Assembly: GCA_018398815.1 (NCBI GenBank)
Contig: CM031628.1
Location: 13,750,650 to 13,814,649, forward strand
DNA: 64,000 nt
Source: Conus ventricosus
Taxonomy: Eukaryota; Mollusca; Gastropoda; Neogastropoda; Conidae
Reading direction: 5' to 3'
The notes beneath the pieces were generated by a model. It worked only from the letters and a program-made list of their open reading frames with translations. It ran no database searches and was not told where the DNA came from. The position numbers and the translations under genes are program-made. Shown piece by piece: positions 31,310 through 42,250 of this stretch; positions within the stretch are counted from its first letter, which is position 1, and every line of letters begins with the position of its first letter.

Positions 31310-32450
31310 TAAAGTGATTCCCAGTTAAGTAGATTTGGTTCCGCGAGTTCCAACATAAGTCCAGAGTAAGCTTCGGCTTTGTTTTGTACATAGATCAATG
31401 CGTGGATCGGGAAGAAACTGGAATTAACGTCGGGAGCCAGGAAAGCTGTTAGAAATCTTGTAACAAAGGCATTAGATATAACATGCATAGTATCTGTCAA
31501 GAATGTAAACCTAAACGGGATGCAATGTTGAATTCCATTAGCATATCAAGGAAGTTGTTCAGCGGCTTTCTAGTTTTTTCGTCTGTTATTACAGATAACA
31601 GCTGGATGTAGTAGCTTAGATCACGTCAAAGGAGAGAAATTCACCTAATATTGTGACGTCCCTACTTCCGTCCCACATCTGAGGCTAAATGAAACATGAC
31701 CTAGTGGTGCATAGAAAAAAGTTTTGGCACATTACTGTTGATGTATTCACATTAAATTGAGATAACAGAAACGGATTTTTGAAGACTACCATGCATACAT
31801 TATTGAGATGATATGCCATTTCCATTCTTTAATCTATCTTTATCCCTTAACCATGAATGCACATCTAGCCAGCTCGATCAAAGACCCTTCAAACTGAAGT
31901 TTTAGGCAAAGCGGAGTCCGATGGTGTTTTTGGCGGTAGCTAGTATATAGATTAGTTTTGCTGGATGTATACCCATTGAGTTTTTGAATGACAACCCATC
32001 TGACGCATTGTTAGACTATCCTGGAGAGAAGTTGTATTGTCTGTTGATCAACTAACAATCATTTGGAGTGATGAGACATCAGCAATAAATCTGTCGGACC
32101 CCTTTCATCTGATATGGAACAATGGTAAATCAAGATGAAGAGCAGAAATAGTAGGGGGCCTAGTACTGATCCCTGTTGGATAAATAATGAAGCTTAAAGC
32201 CCAGACCCGACACTGAGCCCCTGTGGACTCCATGTCTTGACAAAGTCTGAAGCGGAGTTTGCCATTAAGCCCACATACAGAGTCCTATCATACAAGTAAT
32301 GATTGGAAAAATGAATTGTCGGGTATGGTTCAAGTAGGAACAGTTTCCGTTAGAAGAAGAGAATGATCAACAAGAACAATGCCATTTTGAAGTCAAGAAA
32401 GAGCCAGCCCCTGGTCATTGTTATTGTTCACATTTGAAAGCCATGAGTCA
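31310..32450 (-). pseudogene. Non-LTR retrotransposon reverse transcriptase fragment
   Basis: On the minus strand, ~32390-32440 reads a GLALFLDF-like segment with VDHSLLL, matching RT motif A context. 32148-32180 reads QGSVLGPLLFLLFI, the QG…PLLF box. Near 32080-32100 comes FADD-like sequence once indels are allowed. C-terminal pieces continue to ~31310, including the 63-codon frame at 31309-31500, which I could not assign. The GSVLGPLLF wording and VDH.LLL fit CR1/Jockey-like LINEs. Frames shift every 50-100 bp. No 5' endonuclease is seen. Confidence 0.7.
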
Positions 32451-33415
32451 GAGAGAGAGAGGGGGGAGGGAATAATCAATGGTTGTGTGCCTCGGGTGCA
32501 TGTGCGTGTGTGTGTGATGTGAGTGTAAAAAAAAAAAAAACACATCTGCAGAAGAAGGTGTCATTTACCGTATAACAAAAGTATAAACTGTGTCTACAGA
32601 CTGTGTGACCACCAGGCGTTTCTCCCTGATCATCTGGTGACGTCAGAGTGAAAATTGAAAATCGATGTCGCTGAAACCGGGAGAACACACCATCAGTACA
32701 GTGCCACAAATCCTTCCTGAGTCATTTTGAAGTTTCCTGTATAACATTGTTTTCATTAATGACAGGGTTATCAAGCACACAGTGCAAGAAGATTAACCAG
32801 GTATTTACCTGCGACGCCCAAACCCACCTCTTCCAGCATCGGTGCATGACTCCAGGGTCCCAGAGGAAAGAAAAATGTGTATTAAGCATTCAGTATACTT
32901 TCCATTTCCATTGTGATTCTAGACGGCGCCCATAGCGGCTTCACCCGCAATATTTTCTGAAGGCCGCAAAAAATCCGCGAAAGGACGCGGCCCAAAAGCC
33001 GCAAAAAAAGAAACGAACGCGTTTTTGCACAACCAGCCGCGGCTTCGCCGCTGCCGTGTGTATAGCCTCCTGAGCAATTCCTCTAGCCGAACGCGCGTTC
33101 TAAAACCAGATTTTTTCATTGGCCCGAGAAAGCAGCAGTTGAGCCAATTCAGCCGGTACATGGCAGTTCCACAGTCTTCATGTCGCTTCAACGATGAAGG
33201 CGCGTGAACCAAACACTCTGTTTTCTTTCCCTTCACGAAGAAAAAACGCCTGACAATATCTAAAGATCATCAGCTGGAAGCCGATAATGAGTCACAGCCA
33301 CCGTTACGGCTACTCAATCAAGCGATAGCGGTCTCATCTCAGCCGATCGACGCCGTTAGAGCGAAACATTGAAAGTGCCAGTGAACCGAAGATCACAAGA
33401 TATGAAGAATGGTGA
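32451..33415. other. Unassigned; CpG-rich block at 32925-33240
   Basis: Short A run at ~32528-32541. 32925-33240 is GC-rich with GCCGCAAAAA words and a CCGCGGCTTCGCCGC hairpin, and leads into the zinc-finger remnant, so it may be that element's 5' region. Neither strand gives a recognisable protein here. Confidence 0.35.
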
Positions 33416-33840
33416 AAACGAAGCACGATCCCTCCAGTTCGAAAACGGAGAGCAGAAGAAACTCTACAAGCGTTTCAAGAATCATGGTTGAAAGACAGAC
33501 CCTGGTTAAAGAAGGAAGAAGATGGAAGCATGAGTGTGCTCCTTGTGCCTGAAAACACCAAAAAAAAAAAGAAACACGTTCACGAAGCCGGGTGCAAGAA
33601 ACTATCGAACATGCGACTCTGACACGGCATGTCCACTGTGAGCGTGTTTCAGTGCCCAAAATGCCATCAAGACAGCCAGGAGAACCAGGCTGAAGAAAGA
33701 CAGCCTCAATGTGCTGATGACCAACAAATGTGAAGGTCCTCCCATCAATGACCATACTTCACAGCTGCTGCACCAGAGTGAAGCAACAGAGCTAGGATCT
33801 ACAAAAATGAATGAGTTCCTGGGGCTGTACATATGTATTT
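33416..33840 (+). pseudogene. TTF-type zinc finger fragment, ZNF862/hAT-like
   Basis: Across two plus-strand frames one reads FQESWLKDRPWLKKEEDGSM, then CSLCLKTPKKK and NTFTKPGARNYRT, then LTRHV-like sequence. W-L-K…W-L, C-x2-C, G..N.RT and L.RHV is the pattern of the TTF-type zinc finger at the N-terminus of ZNF862/KIAA1586-like hAT-derived proteins. After ~33700 the frame becomes acidic and Gln/Asn-rich and stops near 33840. No hAT catalytic core was seen downstream. This is the third distinct zinc-finger-only remnant in the window. Confidence 0.65.
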
Positions 33841-34544
33841 TTCAGGTGTGTAAGGTGAAGGTGACACAGTGACTTTTCACATTAAAGGGGTTAATCTTCA
33901 GGTGAAGGAATATAAACTTGACAATAGTGATGGTCACTCATATAAAGAGACGAATTAATTGTGGGGTAGGCTTAAGTTGCTGGATTCTATGATGAGGGTG
34001 ACAACAGACTTGCTCACATGCTTTATGACCTGCCAAGAAGGGAGCTCAGCTGAAGATACATGCACCACCAGAAAAAGACAAGTCTTCTAAGGATGTCAGA
34101 CTGATGTGTGTACTCTGTGTGTGTGTGTGTGGTGTGTGTGTGTTTCTGTAATAAAATGTAACTCTTTCTTCTTGTTTCTTTTTGTTGTTTTATTTACTTT
34201 GGCCATAATGTAATCATGAGATTAAGCTTAAAATCTGAATTTCACGCGTTTTGAGGGCCTCCATTTTCCACCCCCTATGGGCCCCCTTAATTTTATGTGA
34301 GGGGGGCCCTTGGGCCCCTTTTTTGATATCCTCGAATCAACACTGATGTCCCCCATCTCTAGCCTTGAATGAATTTTCATTGTCCGTCCATTACCCGGAA
34401 AATCCATCTCCACAACTCACTGTTTTTATTTATAATGCTTCTGTTGGAAAGGATTTAGATCTGTTTCACAATCAGTTTTTTTTTTTTTCTTTTTTTCCCC
34501 GGACTGATACTGTCAGCAGAATGTGGTTTCTCTCCAGCTTCATG
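33841..34544. other. Unassigned, with a GC-rich hairpin-like block
   Basis: (GT)n at ~34115-34144. 34255-34325 has CCCCCTATGGGCCCCC and GGGGGGCCCTTGGGCCCC self-complementary words, of the same style as the hairpin tails at 36355, 37550 and 43385. It may be the 3' end of the zinc-finger element. Confidence 0.35.
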
Positions 34545-34830
34545 TTCCATTGTCTGTCTTCAGGGTTTGGTGGTGGTATCTATTTTCCCGATTGTAACAT
34601 TGTGAGTACATTGCAGATTTACAAGTTGTTCTAACTTACTTGTGTGTTCAACCTGTACATGTCTGTCTCAGGGTGTGATGGTGGTAGACCTAATTTCTTG
34701 ATTGTATCATTGTGTGTACATTGCAGATATAGTAGTGTCTAACTTCAATGTGTTTCCTACCTTACATAGAAGGTTGGTTGTCCCACCATGTCTGTCTTCA
34801 GAGTTCTGCGGTGTATAAATGTTTTTTTAT
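34545..34830. repeat. Degenerate ~120-150 bp tandem repeat, three copies
   Basis: TGTCTGTCT(T)CAGGGT.TG, GATTGTA.CATTGTG and GTACATTGCAGAT recur in the same order. Confidence 0.6.
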
Positions 34831-35598
34831 GACTCTACATTGTCTCTTCAGTATATCTAATAAGTGAATTAATCCAAATTTGACAAGGATACTTGTCTTT
34901 GGGTACGCGGGAGATGGATACAGTGACTTAATCCCATGTAGGGAGCTTGATCATTGGGATCCATGCAGAAAGGTACTGCCTGAGTTCCCTTTTTTCAATC
35001 AAAGCACAAGTCAGTAGCATCACATACAGTCATAGTCCATCAGCCTGGAATCAGCAATGCTTTGGCAACATTTTGGTACAGAGTTCTCTGAATCTGAGTG
35101 AAAATGAATTTGATAGGATATGTTGATCAGTTGGGGCAAATTGCAATACCAACGTTTGTAGGCAGCAGATACAGCAAGTCTCAGTGTGCCTTCACACCAA
35201 ATGACAGATTACTATATTACTGTTGTAGCTATTGAGAAGTCAGTAGTCATGGAGCGTATAGTCATGACTTATTGTGTGTAAGTGATAAAATGATTTCATT
35301 ACGGGAAAGACTTTGGTCAAGTTGTCAACTCTTGTCACTTCGTGGTTTGAAGTTTGTAAGGAAGCTGAGCAGTAATTAGTTTGTAAATTGAGGACTGATA
35401 ATAGGACAATTAGCAAGACAATGAAAAAAGAACCAAGATCTAAGTGAGTTGACTGACCATCAGATTTGGAAATTTAAGAAAATGTTTGCAGTTTGATTTG
35501 TAGTGCATATAAATTATAATCAACGCATCAGTTATGTTGCGGTTCTGAATCACCAGATTGAGGTGCAAAATTGAGATAATTTCACAAATGAATGTCGC
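34831..35598. other. Unassigned AT-rich sequence
   Basis: No ORF, RNA or repeat ends seen. Confidence 0.5.
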
Positions 35599-36460
35599 AT
35601 AGCTGCCAACCCTTAACGATTATTTCGTAATTTTTTTACGAATTCTGAGACAGAATAACCAAAATTACGACTTGTGCGATCATTTGTCCGATTTCTGAAT
35701 TTTCGCCCAAAACAAAAAGAAAAAAGAAAGCAAACTGAATCAGTTCCAAAGCCTTATCCACCTTTTAAAACAGGATGCATTGTAATGCCAATTTGGTTGA
35801 TGCGTCAGTGCGCATTTCACCCTCTCTCCATCAAAAAGGCGGACAAAACACCTACACGGCGACTACCACATGCGGCCATCAACAGCTGAGCAGCGAAGCA
35901 TCAAAGAAGCCCAAGGTGCAACAATGTTTCACCGCCAAGTAACAAAGAAATTTTGATTGGAGAGTCCCGACAAGGCCCGCACTATGCCTTCTGTAAGCCA
36001 TGCCCGTGTGAAACATCAACATTGCACCTGGAGGATCGTTCTTCCGACATCGGCAAGCACGAAAAGTCGGCACATACAAACTAACTGAGCTGAGCATGTG
36101 AATTGTGATACATATGTACTACTTGTGTGACTGGCTATCAACACACAAGTTCGCAAACAATTTGCATGAAATGTATGTCAGTCACACTGATTTTGCTTGA
36201 TTTTTTTCTTCTGAAGTTTCCTAGGGGGAATGATAGTAACCTCTAGGGAGAATTAACTTTGCATTTTTGTTCCATTTCCATAATACTTTAAAAGGCTTTA
36301 AACATCTTGCTGAAAAGTGCAAAGTTTACTGCTTGAATTAAAAATGCTTCAGCTTCAGGGGCTGCGCCCCCTGACCCCCCTTTTTTCGAGGGGGGGTGAC
36401 CCCCCTCCCGTAACCCACCCCTCCAATACTATTTCAGCATCTCTGAGGTTGGCAGCTATG
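35599..36460 (+). mobile_element. TIR element with zinc-finger ORF, copy 1
   Basis: Left end ATAGCTGCCAACC and right end GGTTGGCAGCTAT are perfect inverted repeats. The body matches the next element almost throughout, but lacks ~270-300 bp present there (about 36990-37280). It carries a BED-like zinc-finger segment and ends in a GC-rich hairpin (CTTCAGGGGCTGCGCCCCCT). No target-site duplication is evident. Confidence 0.8.
35755..36110 (+). pseudogene. BED-like zinc finger remnant in copy 1
   Basis: Broken over several frames. Readable pieces include AQGATMFHRQ-type sequence, then INIA.GG and DIGKHEKS-like sequence around 36045-36075. Aligned by eye with copy 2 it shows the same C…C…GG.SDIGKH layout. 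Not translatable as sequenced. Confidence 0.55.
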
Positions 36461-36468
36461 TATACATT

Positions 36469-37655
36469 GCTGCCAACCGCTTACGATTTTTTGTTTTTTT
36501 CCGTATTTTACGAATTCTGAGACAGATTAACGAAATTACGACTTAGCGCTCATATTCTCCCGATTTCTGGGAATTTTCGCCAAAAAAAAAAAAAAAAAAA
36601 AAAGCAACGAATCAGTCCAAAGCTTTATCCACCTTTTAAACCGGATGCATTGTTAAGAGCCAATTGTTATGCGCATAGCGCCAGACAACCATCTTCTATC
36701 CAATCAAAACGGCGGACAAAAGACACCTAGCAACGGCGACTACCACTCCATCACAGCGAAGCGAAAGAAGTCCAAAGAAGCCCAAGGTGCAACAATGTTT
36801 CATCCGCCAATACAAAGAAATGTTTGATTGGATTGGCGAGTCCCGACAAGCCCGCACTATGCCTTCTAGTAAGCCATGCGTGCTGACAATTCAAACATTG
36901 CACAATGGAGGATCTTTCCGACATCGGCAAGCAACAAAGGGTTCGGAAAAGCATAACGGAACGCTGGGGACAGAAACCAGGCTGTGAGAAGCCTGGTACT
37001 TCAAGAGAATACATGCTAGATAAACACTGTTAGACTAATCAGAGACCTCTGTACGTCCAAAGATGAGGACAACTTTTAAGGTCCATTGTATGTCTAATGT
37101 ACTCTTGTTGGAAGGTGCAAAAGAGTATAAATATTATGAACAGAAGTTTTTTTTTTAAAGATACATTTTTGTGTGTGGCACAAATTAGCTACCTGGTGAA
37201 ACTGAAACGAACAGAACTTAAAGTCAGAAACCGCATGTCCAGGTGAACATCTGCAGCATAATACATTCAAGATGAAATGAGACTAACTGAGGCTGAGCAT
37301 GTGAATTGTGATGTACTCTTGTGTTGACCTGCTATCAACAAACAAGTTCGCAATGAAAGGTATGTAATTCCCACTGATTTTGCTTGATTTTTTTTTTCTT
37401 CAGAAGTTCCAAGGCGGGAATGGTCATAGTAAACCTAGAGAAATTATTATTCATTTTGTTCCATTTCCTTAATACTTAAAAGCTCTTACAATCTTGCTGA
37501 AAAGGCAAGATTTAACTGGCTTGAAAATTAAAAATGCTTCACTTCAGGGGGGGGGCGCATCCCCCTGACCCCCCCGCCGGCTTTTTCGGGAGGGGGGTGA
37601 TCCCCCCTCCCGAACCCACGCCCCCATGTACTTTACTGCATCTCAGAGGTTGGCG
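36469..37655 (+). mobile_element. TIR element with zinc-finger ORF, copy 2
   Basis: Starts GCTGCCAACC eight bases after copy 1 ends, and ends with GGTTGGC followed by GTCTCT, so its right terminus is less well kept. It is colinear with copy 1 through AATTCTGAGACAGA, CCTTTTAAA.C.GGATGCATTG, CCAAGGTGCAACAATGTTTC and the GC hairpin tail, and has an extra segment at about 36990-37280. The tandem head-to-tail arrangement is unusual for cut-and-paste elements. Confidence 0.8.
36735..36990 (+). pseudogene. BED-like zinc finger ORF in copy 2
   Basis: The best frame (36787-36987) reads QQCFIRQYKEMFDWIGESRQ, then a stretch with one cysteine of the expected pair (SSKPC). A frame change gives the glycine-rich G.S and ends KGSEKHNG. 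F…W..ES(R), C-x2-C, HGG.SDIGKH and a final H fit hAT-type BED-like fingers. It stops after 66 codons with no catalytic domain. Confidence 0.65.
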
Positions 37656-37684
37656 TCTCTGCTCACACAACACATACAACAAGG

Positions 37685-37701
37685 CACACACACACACACA
37701 C

Positions 37702-37747
<46 letters not shown>
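37685..37747. repeat. (CA)n microsatellite
   Basis: Long CA repeat just outside the right end of the TIR element. Confidence 0.97.
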
Positions 37748-37749
<2 letters not shown>

Positions 37750-38159
37750 CCCTCACACTTTTTAACTCATACTTTGTACTGGCAAGCTCTGCCCCGTTGT
37801 TCTTGCAAGTTCCAAAGGTACAGGTAAACCGTTGAGTTTACTAGAGTTTTAACCTGGCACTTTACTTGGTGAGTCTGACGATGGAGGGGTGTATAGAGAT
37901 GATGGTATCGTGTGTTTGTGTGTGAGGAAGGTGAGGGGAAATTGCGGGAGTAGGGAGGGGTGGGGGGGGAGCACAAGACCACCATGTCAGTGTGGGTTGT
38001 GGTCTGAGTTCACATACAAGGTTTGGCCTTTTGACATTGTGAAGAGTCTTTCAGACCACATCAGAAATTGAAAGCACTCAAGAAGAGCTTGTATCTCTGA
38101 TTCATCATTTTCATTTTTCAGTAATTTATCAGCATTATTGTTATCATCTACATCATTAT
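37748..38159. other. Unassigned sequence
   Basis: No feature supported; a short G-rich patch lies at 37930-37970. Confidence 0.5.
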
Positions 38160-38469
38160 TATTGGTGTGCTGTTAAGAGTTTGGGTGGATCTTTGTTTGG
38201 GGGTTCATCTTCCAATTTTTAGTGAACTATTTTGGCAGATGCCACTGTCAAGACTGGATGGCACCACCACGCTGAGGTTCAAAACAGGATTTGGGTGTTC
38301 CACAAGGAACACCATGTCTACTGCCCTCTTTAGCATAAAATCAACAACATTGTCTTTTCAGTCAGCCAGGATTCTGATGCTCATTGTTTGTAGATGATTT
38401 TTGTGCCCTCTATGCCAAGTGTTCACTAGGCTACAGCTTTTTGAGGATAAAATACATCTGTGGGTGGGA

Positions 38470-38680
38470 GAAAATGGCATTACCTTTCCAGCCACTAAGG
38501 CCCGAGCACTGACTGTGCTTTACCTTTCCAGCTACTAAGACGCCGGTGCCCTGACTGGCTTTACCTTTCCAGCTAACTAAGCCCGGTGCACTGACTTGGC
38601 CTTTACCTTTCCAGCGTACTAAGACCCGGTTCAGTGAATTGGCTTTACCTTGCCAGTTACTAAGACCCTTGCATTCACAT
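38470..38680 (+). repeat. ~45-48-bp minisatellite inside the RT coding region
   Basis: About five units of TTTACCTTTCCAGCTACTAAG plus CCCGGTGCACTGACT. The first unit is the LINE's own coding sequence for the ITFPATKA segment after the catalytic aspartates, so the array arose by duplicating it. Confidence 0.9.
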
Positions 38681-39064
38681 CCATAACTTTGGGCCAGTTC
38701 TTTGCTGATCCAGAAATCCCAAACAGGGAAATCTATGATTCATAGCACACAGCCCTATGTGGCCCCTCTGCGGTCGGCTGGCTAAAAAAGCAACATTATT
38801 CTTATCTTATCGATTCTAGCTGTAAAAAGCTGCCAAATGTTCCTGGGAGATAATTTTTGATCAAAATCTCAGCTTTCTAGTCACATAAACACTGAAAACT
38901 ATCTTGTCAGAAAGCTCTGAACATTCTGCAGGTGGAAAGCACACACTGACTGGAGCGCTGAAGAGAAAACTTGCTGCACCTTTACATAGCCTGGTCAATT
39001 CTAAACTGGAATATGCTGTGTTGTGTACACAGCTCTGAGAGACCCGCAAGTTACCTGAAACACT

Positions 39065-39310
39065 TGGATCCGTTCTGCATCAAGGGCTTGGTCTCTGTCT
39101 TGGAGCATTCCACACCACCCCAGTGTACAGCTGCAGAGGGCTTGTCTCTGTCTTGGTCTCTGTCTTGGAGCATTCCACACACCCCATGTACAGCCCTGCG
39201 GAGGGCTGGTCTCTGTCTGGAGCATTCCACACCACCCCAGTGTACAGCCTGGCGAGGGCTTTGTCTCTGTCTTGGAGCATGTCCACACCACCCCAGTGTA
39301 AAGCCTCAGG
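39065..39310 (+). repeat. ~56-bp minisatellite inside the RT coding region
   Basis: Four to five units of GTCTCTGTCTTGGAGCATTC, CACACCACCCCAGTGTACAG and CGGAGGGCTT. The unit encodes the LINE's LCLGAFHTTPVYS-type segment, so it too is a duplicated piece of the ORF. Confidence 0.9.
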
Positions 39311-39587
39311 CAGGGGAACCCTCATCATCCAACTTTAAGGCTGAAACTTTCCTTCAACTACAAGCTCAGATTGTTCTCTGAACTGGAAAACCCTGCTGTA
39401 CGGACTGTATTTAAGTCTCTCAGTTTCGGAAGGGATATTTGAAGACAAATCCTTTTGTGTTCCTATGGTTGGACTTGGTATTGCTGCCCTCATGAGCAGA
39501 AGGCCTGTCTTGATCTGAGTTGTGTCAGAGACTTCCTGTTCGGTTTCCACATAAGCCTCCCAAGGACCATTTCAAACCAGCAATCCG

Positions 39588-40280
39588 CTTGGGGGGGGGG
39601 GGAGCGGGTTGCAAAGACCACCAATCCTCAGGCCTACAGGGCATTGTTTCGCCCATGCAGTCGTCAGCAATACAGGAGCATTGTTTCTGACCAGTCCACA
39701 GGCATACAGGGCATTGTTTGCTGACCAGATCCTCAGGCATACAGGGCATATATGTGCTTACCAGTCCTCAGGCATACAGGGCATTGATTGCCCCACTCAG
39801 TCCTCAGGCATCCAGGCATTGTTTGCCCACACAGTCCTCAACATACAGCTGTATTGCCCACCAGTCCTCAGCATACAGGGCATTGTTGCACATCACAGTC
39901 CTCAGGCAACAGAGCATTGTTTGCTGACCAGTCCTAAGCATACAGGGCAGTGTTTTGCTACCAGTCCTCAGGCATACAGGTCAAGTGTTTTGCTGACCAG
40001 GTCCTCAAACATACAGGGCAATTGTTTGCTGACCACTCCTCAGACAAACAGGGCAATTGTTTTGCACACCAGTCCTCAGGCATACCGGGCATTGTTTTCA
40101 CACCAGTCCCTCAGGCATAACAGTGCATTGTTTGCCCACCAGTCCTCAAAGGCATACAGGGCATTTTTGCTGACCAGTCCCTCAGGCGTTACAGGGCATT
40201 GTTTGCCACCAGTCCACGGCATACAGGCATTGTTAGCTGACCAGAAGTCCCCAGCATACAGGCATTGTTTGCTGATCTCT
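39588..40280 (+). repeat. ~34-36-bp minisatellite between RT and RNase H
   Basis: Starts after a 13-base G run. About 18-19 units of CCTCAGGCATACAGGGCATT and GTTTGCTGACCAGT, with frequent one-base slips. It lies exactly between the recognisable RT C-terminus and the RNase H DGS motif. The 270-codon frame over it (AYRALFA-type repeats) is an effect of the array. Confidence 0.92.
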
Positions 40281-40967
40281 GTACAACATATCCATCCTTT
40301 TAGGAAATATTCAAGGATGGTTCAAACCTCCGAAGATAGAGTTGCTTGGCAGCCTTTTTGCCCAACCATTTCTCAATGTAATCAAAGCAGCCATCAGATT
40401 GTTTCAATTTATTTCTGCTGATGTGTCCAGCTTTGTTCTAGCACTGAAGATAAAAGGACTTATCTGATTTTGTCTGAATTGGCTGTCAGCTTTGAGACCA
40501 TAGCTGGCCATAACGTCACCATCATCTGAACTTTTTACCTCTTTGAAAGTGGAAGGTCATAATGGTGTTCTTGCTTGGGTTTCACCAGTCATGTTGACAT
40601 TATGGGGAAATGCAATGGCGGATTCGTTTGTGGCCAGGAATGGCCATAACATAGAAATGTGTCCAACATATAAAGTATCCCCTACTCAGAGTTGAAACCA
40701 AGGTTAATGACTTGTCAGAGACCTGGCCAAGAGGACTGGAAAACACAGATGGACAACAGTCATTTCCAGATCTTTCCAAAACCTATGAGAGGTCCCAGGT
40801 CTACCTTGTGGTGTCACAAGGAAGAAAGTTTTTTTTGCCAGTTGCACACTGGCCATTCATATTTAAAGTCATTTGCATCTTTTTACAAGAGTGAAGAATG
40901 TCCACTGCAAACCCATATGATGAAGTCTCAGCAAGAGACAAATTCTTCCTAATTGGAATGTAGGGAG

Positions 40968-41249
40968 CTATATGATGTCAGACTTCAAACGCTTAACATC
41001 AAGCACATTTGAAGACCTTGGTTCCGGTTGATTCACCCCCGAGTCGAAGTCCTCATGGAAAAAACGCACTGTTTGGACGGAAATGAAGTTGGAAACCGGA
41101 ACTATGTCACTGTATAAAACGCTGCAAAGCATTGTTGTAAAGTTCGTACTGCTAGGGCAGCCATAACGGTATCGTGTAATTTCGGGCCACCGCGTGCCGT
41201 TTACAAGGATACGAAAGGCCTCGCGTTTCGGGCCACAGTAGCGATCCAA
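40968..41249 (-). CDS. Hypothetical 93-codon ORF
   Basis: An uninterrupted minus-strand frame from ATG to stop, protein-like in composition (segments PKREAFRILVNGTRWPEITR and GCPSSTNFTTMLCSVLYSD). I recognise no domain, signal peptide or membrane span. It lies directly after the Jockey-like LINE. In a window where real frames are usually broken, 93 clean codons are notable but could be chance. Confidence 0.25.
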   Translation of the reverse strand: MDRYCGPKREAFRILVNGTRWPEITRYRYGCPSSTNFTTMLCSVLYSDIVPVSNFISVQTVRFFHEDFDSGVNQPEPRSSNVLDVKRLKSDII

Positions 41250-41559
41250 GGGGCAGAGGGTTAAATGTTACACTACTTTTTCGGCAGGTCATTTGATGTC
41301 AAGAAAAAAATTGTTGCTGAAATTTTACCTTTGCTTTGAATGCTGTCGACGTGTTTCATATGGTGTTACAGCCCTAATATGCTTTTGTGGTGGGCAGGTC
41401 TTGAAGCGACATGTTATAAGTTTTGGTGGGTATCTTTTGCCATATTTACACCAACATTGATAATGCAGAGGTCCTGATACATCCATGTTGTTTTAGTTTT
41501 TTTCCTTGTTTTACTCTTTGTTAACAAAAGACACGACATAATTTAGAAAGAAAAGTGGT
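41250..41559. other. Unassigned sequence
   Basis: No supported feature. Confidence 0.5.
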
Positions 41560-42250
41560 TAGTTGACCGCCACAGATACAGACAGATTACAGGACATTAG
41601 ATACAGACAAACAGATTACAGGACACCGATTACAAACAGATTAACAGCACACAGATACATACCAACAGATTGCAGGACATAGATTACAGACATATTACAG
41701 ATACAGATACAGACAGACAGATTACAGGACACTGATACCGATTACAGGACACAGATACAGACAGATTACATGACACAGATACAGCCAGATTACAGGACCA
41801 CAGATACAAAACAGATACAGACACAGATACAGACAGAATTACAGGACACAGATAAGGGGGGGGGGGGGGGCCGACAAACCGATTACAGGACACAGATAAC
41901 AGACAAACGGATTACAGACACAGAATGCAGACATGAATACAGACACAGATACAAACAGATTACAGGAAACAGATACAGACAGAATAACAGGACCCAGATA
42001 CAGACAGACAGACTACAGGACACAGATAACAGACAGACAGATTACAGGACACAGATCCATACTGATTACAGATACAGTCAAAGATTACAGAACAGAAAAA
42101 CAGATTACAAGGACACAGATACAGACACACAGAATTACAGGACACAGATACAGACAAACAGATTACAGACACAGAAACAGAGAGACAGATTACAGGACAC
42201 AGATACATACAGAATTCAGGATACAGATACAGAAAAACTTACAGGACAAT
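41560..42250 (+). repeat. ACAGAT-based minisatellite, ~20-32-bp higher units
   Basis: Units of ATTACAGGACACAGATACAG with variable numbers of ACAGAC/ATACAG hexamers, over ~690 bp, with a 13-base G run at ~41857-41869. Plus-strand DTDT/DRLQ open frames come from the repeat. Confidence 0.93.

Larger units (their letters stand above)
38160..40960 (+). pseudogene. Jockey-like LINE ORF2: RT and RNase H, repeat-expanded
   Basis: The plus strand shows the RT palm. 38292-38308 reads GVPQG; 38320-38345 reads LFSIKINN-type sequence; 38388-38402 reads VDDF, and is followed by W..ENGITFPATKA. The C-terminal RT region is at 38985-39090 (LEYAVLC, YLKHLDPFCIKGL) and 39340-39590 (a FHISLP segment). RNase H begins at 40311 with KDGSN, with WVSPVMLTLWGNAMADSF at ~40577-40640. 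The closing region reads CQLHTGHSYLKSFASFYKSE (40836-40895), the HT/HSFLL…CP segment of Jockey-group ORF2. The coding region is interrupted by three minisatellites (38470-38680, 39065-39310, 39630-40275). Frames are badly broken. The endonuclease and 5' half are absent. Confidence 0.85.

Noticed and set aside
39609..40421. 270-codon plus ORF with AYRALF repeats as a gene
   Set aside because: It covers the ~35-bp minisatellite lying between LINE RT and RNase H; the frame drifts with one-base slips.
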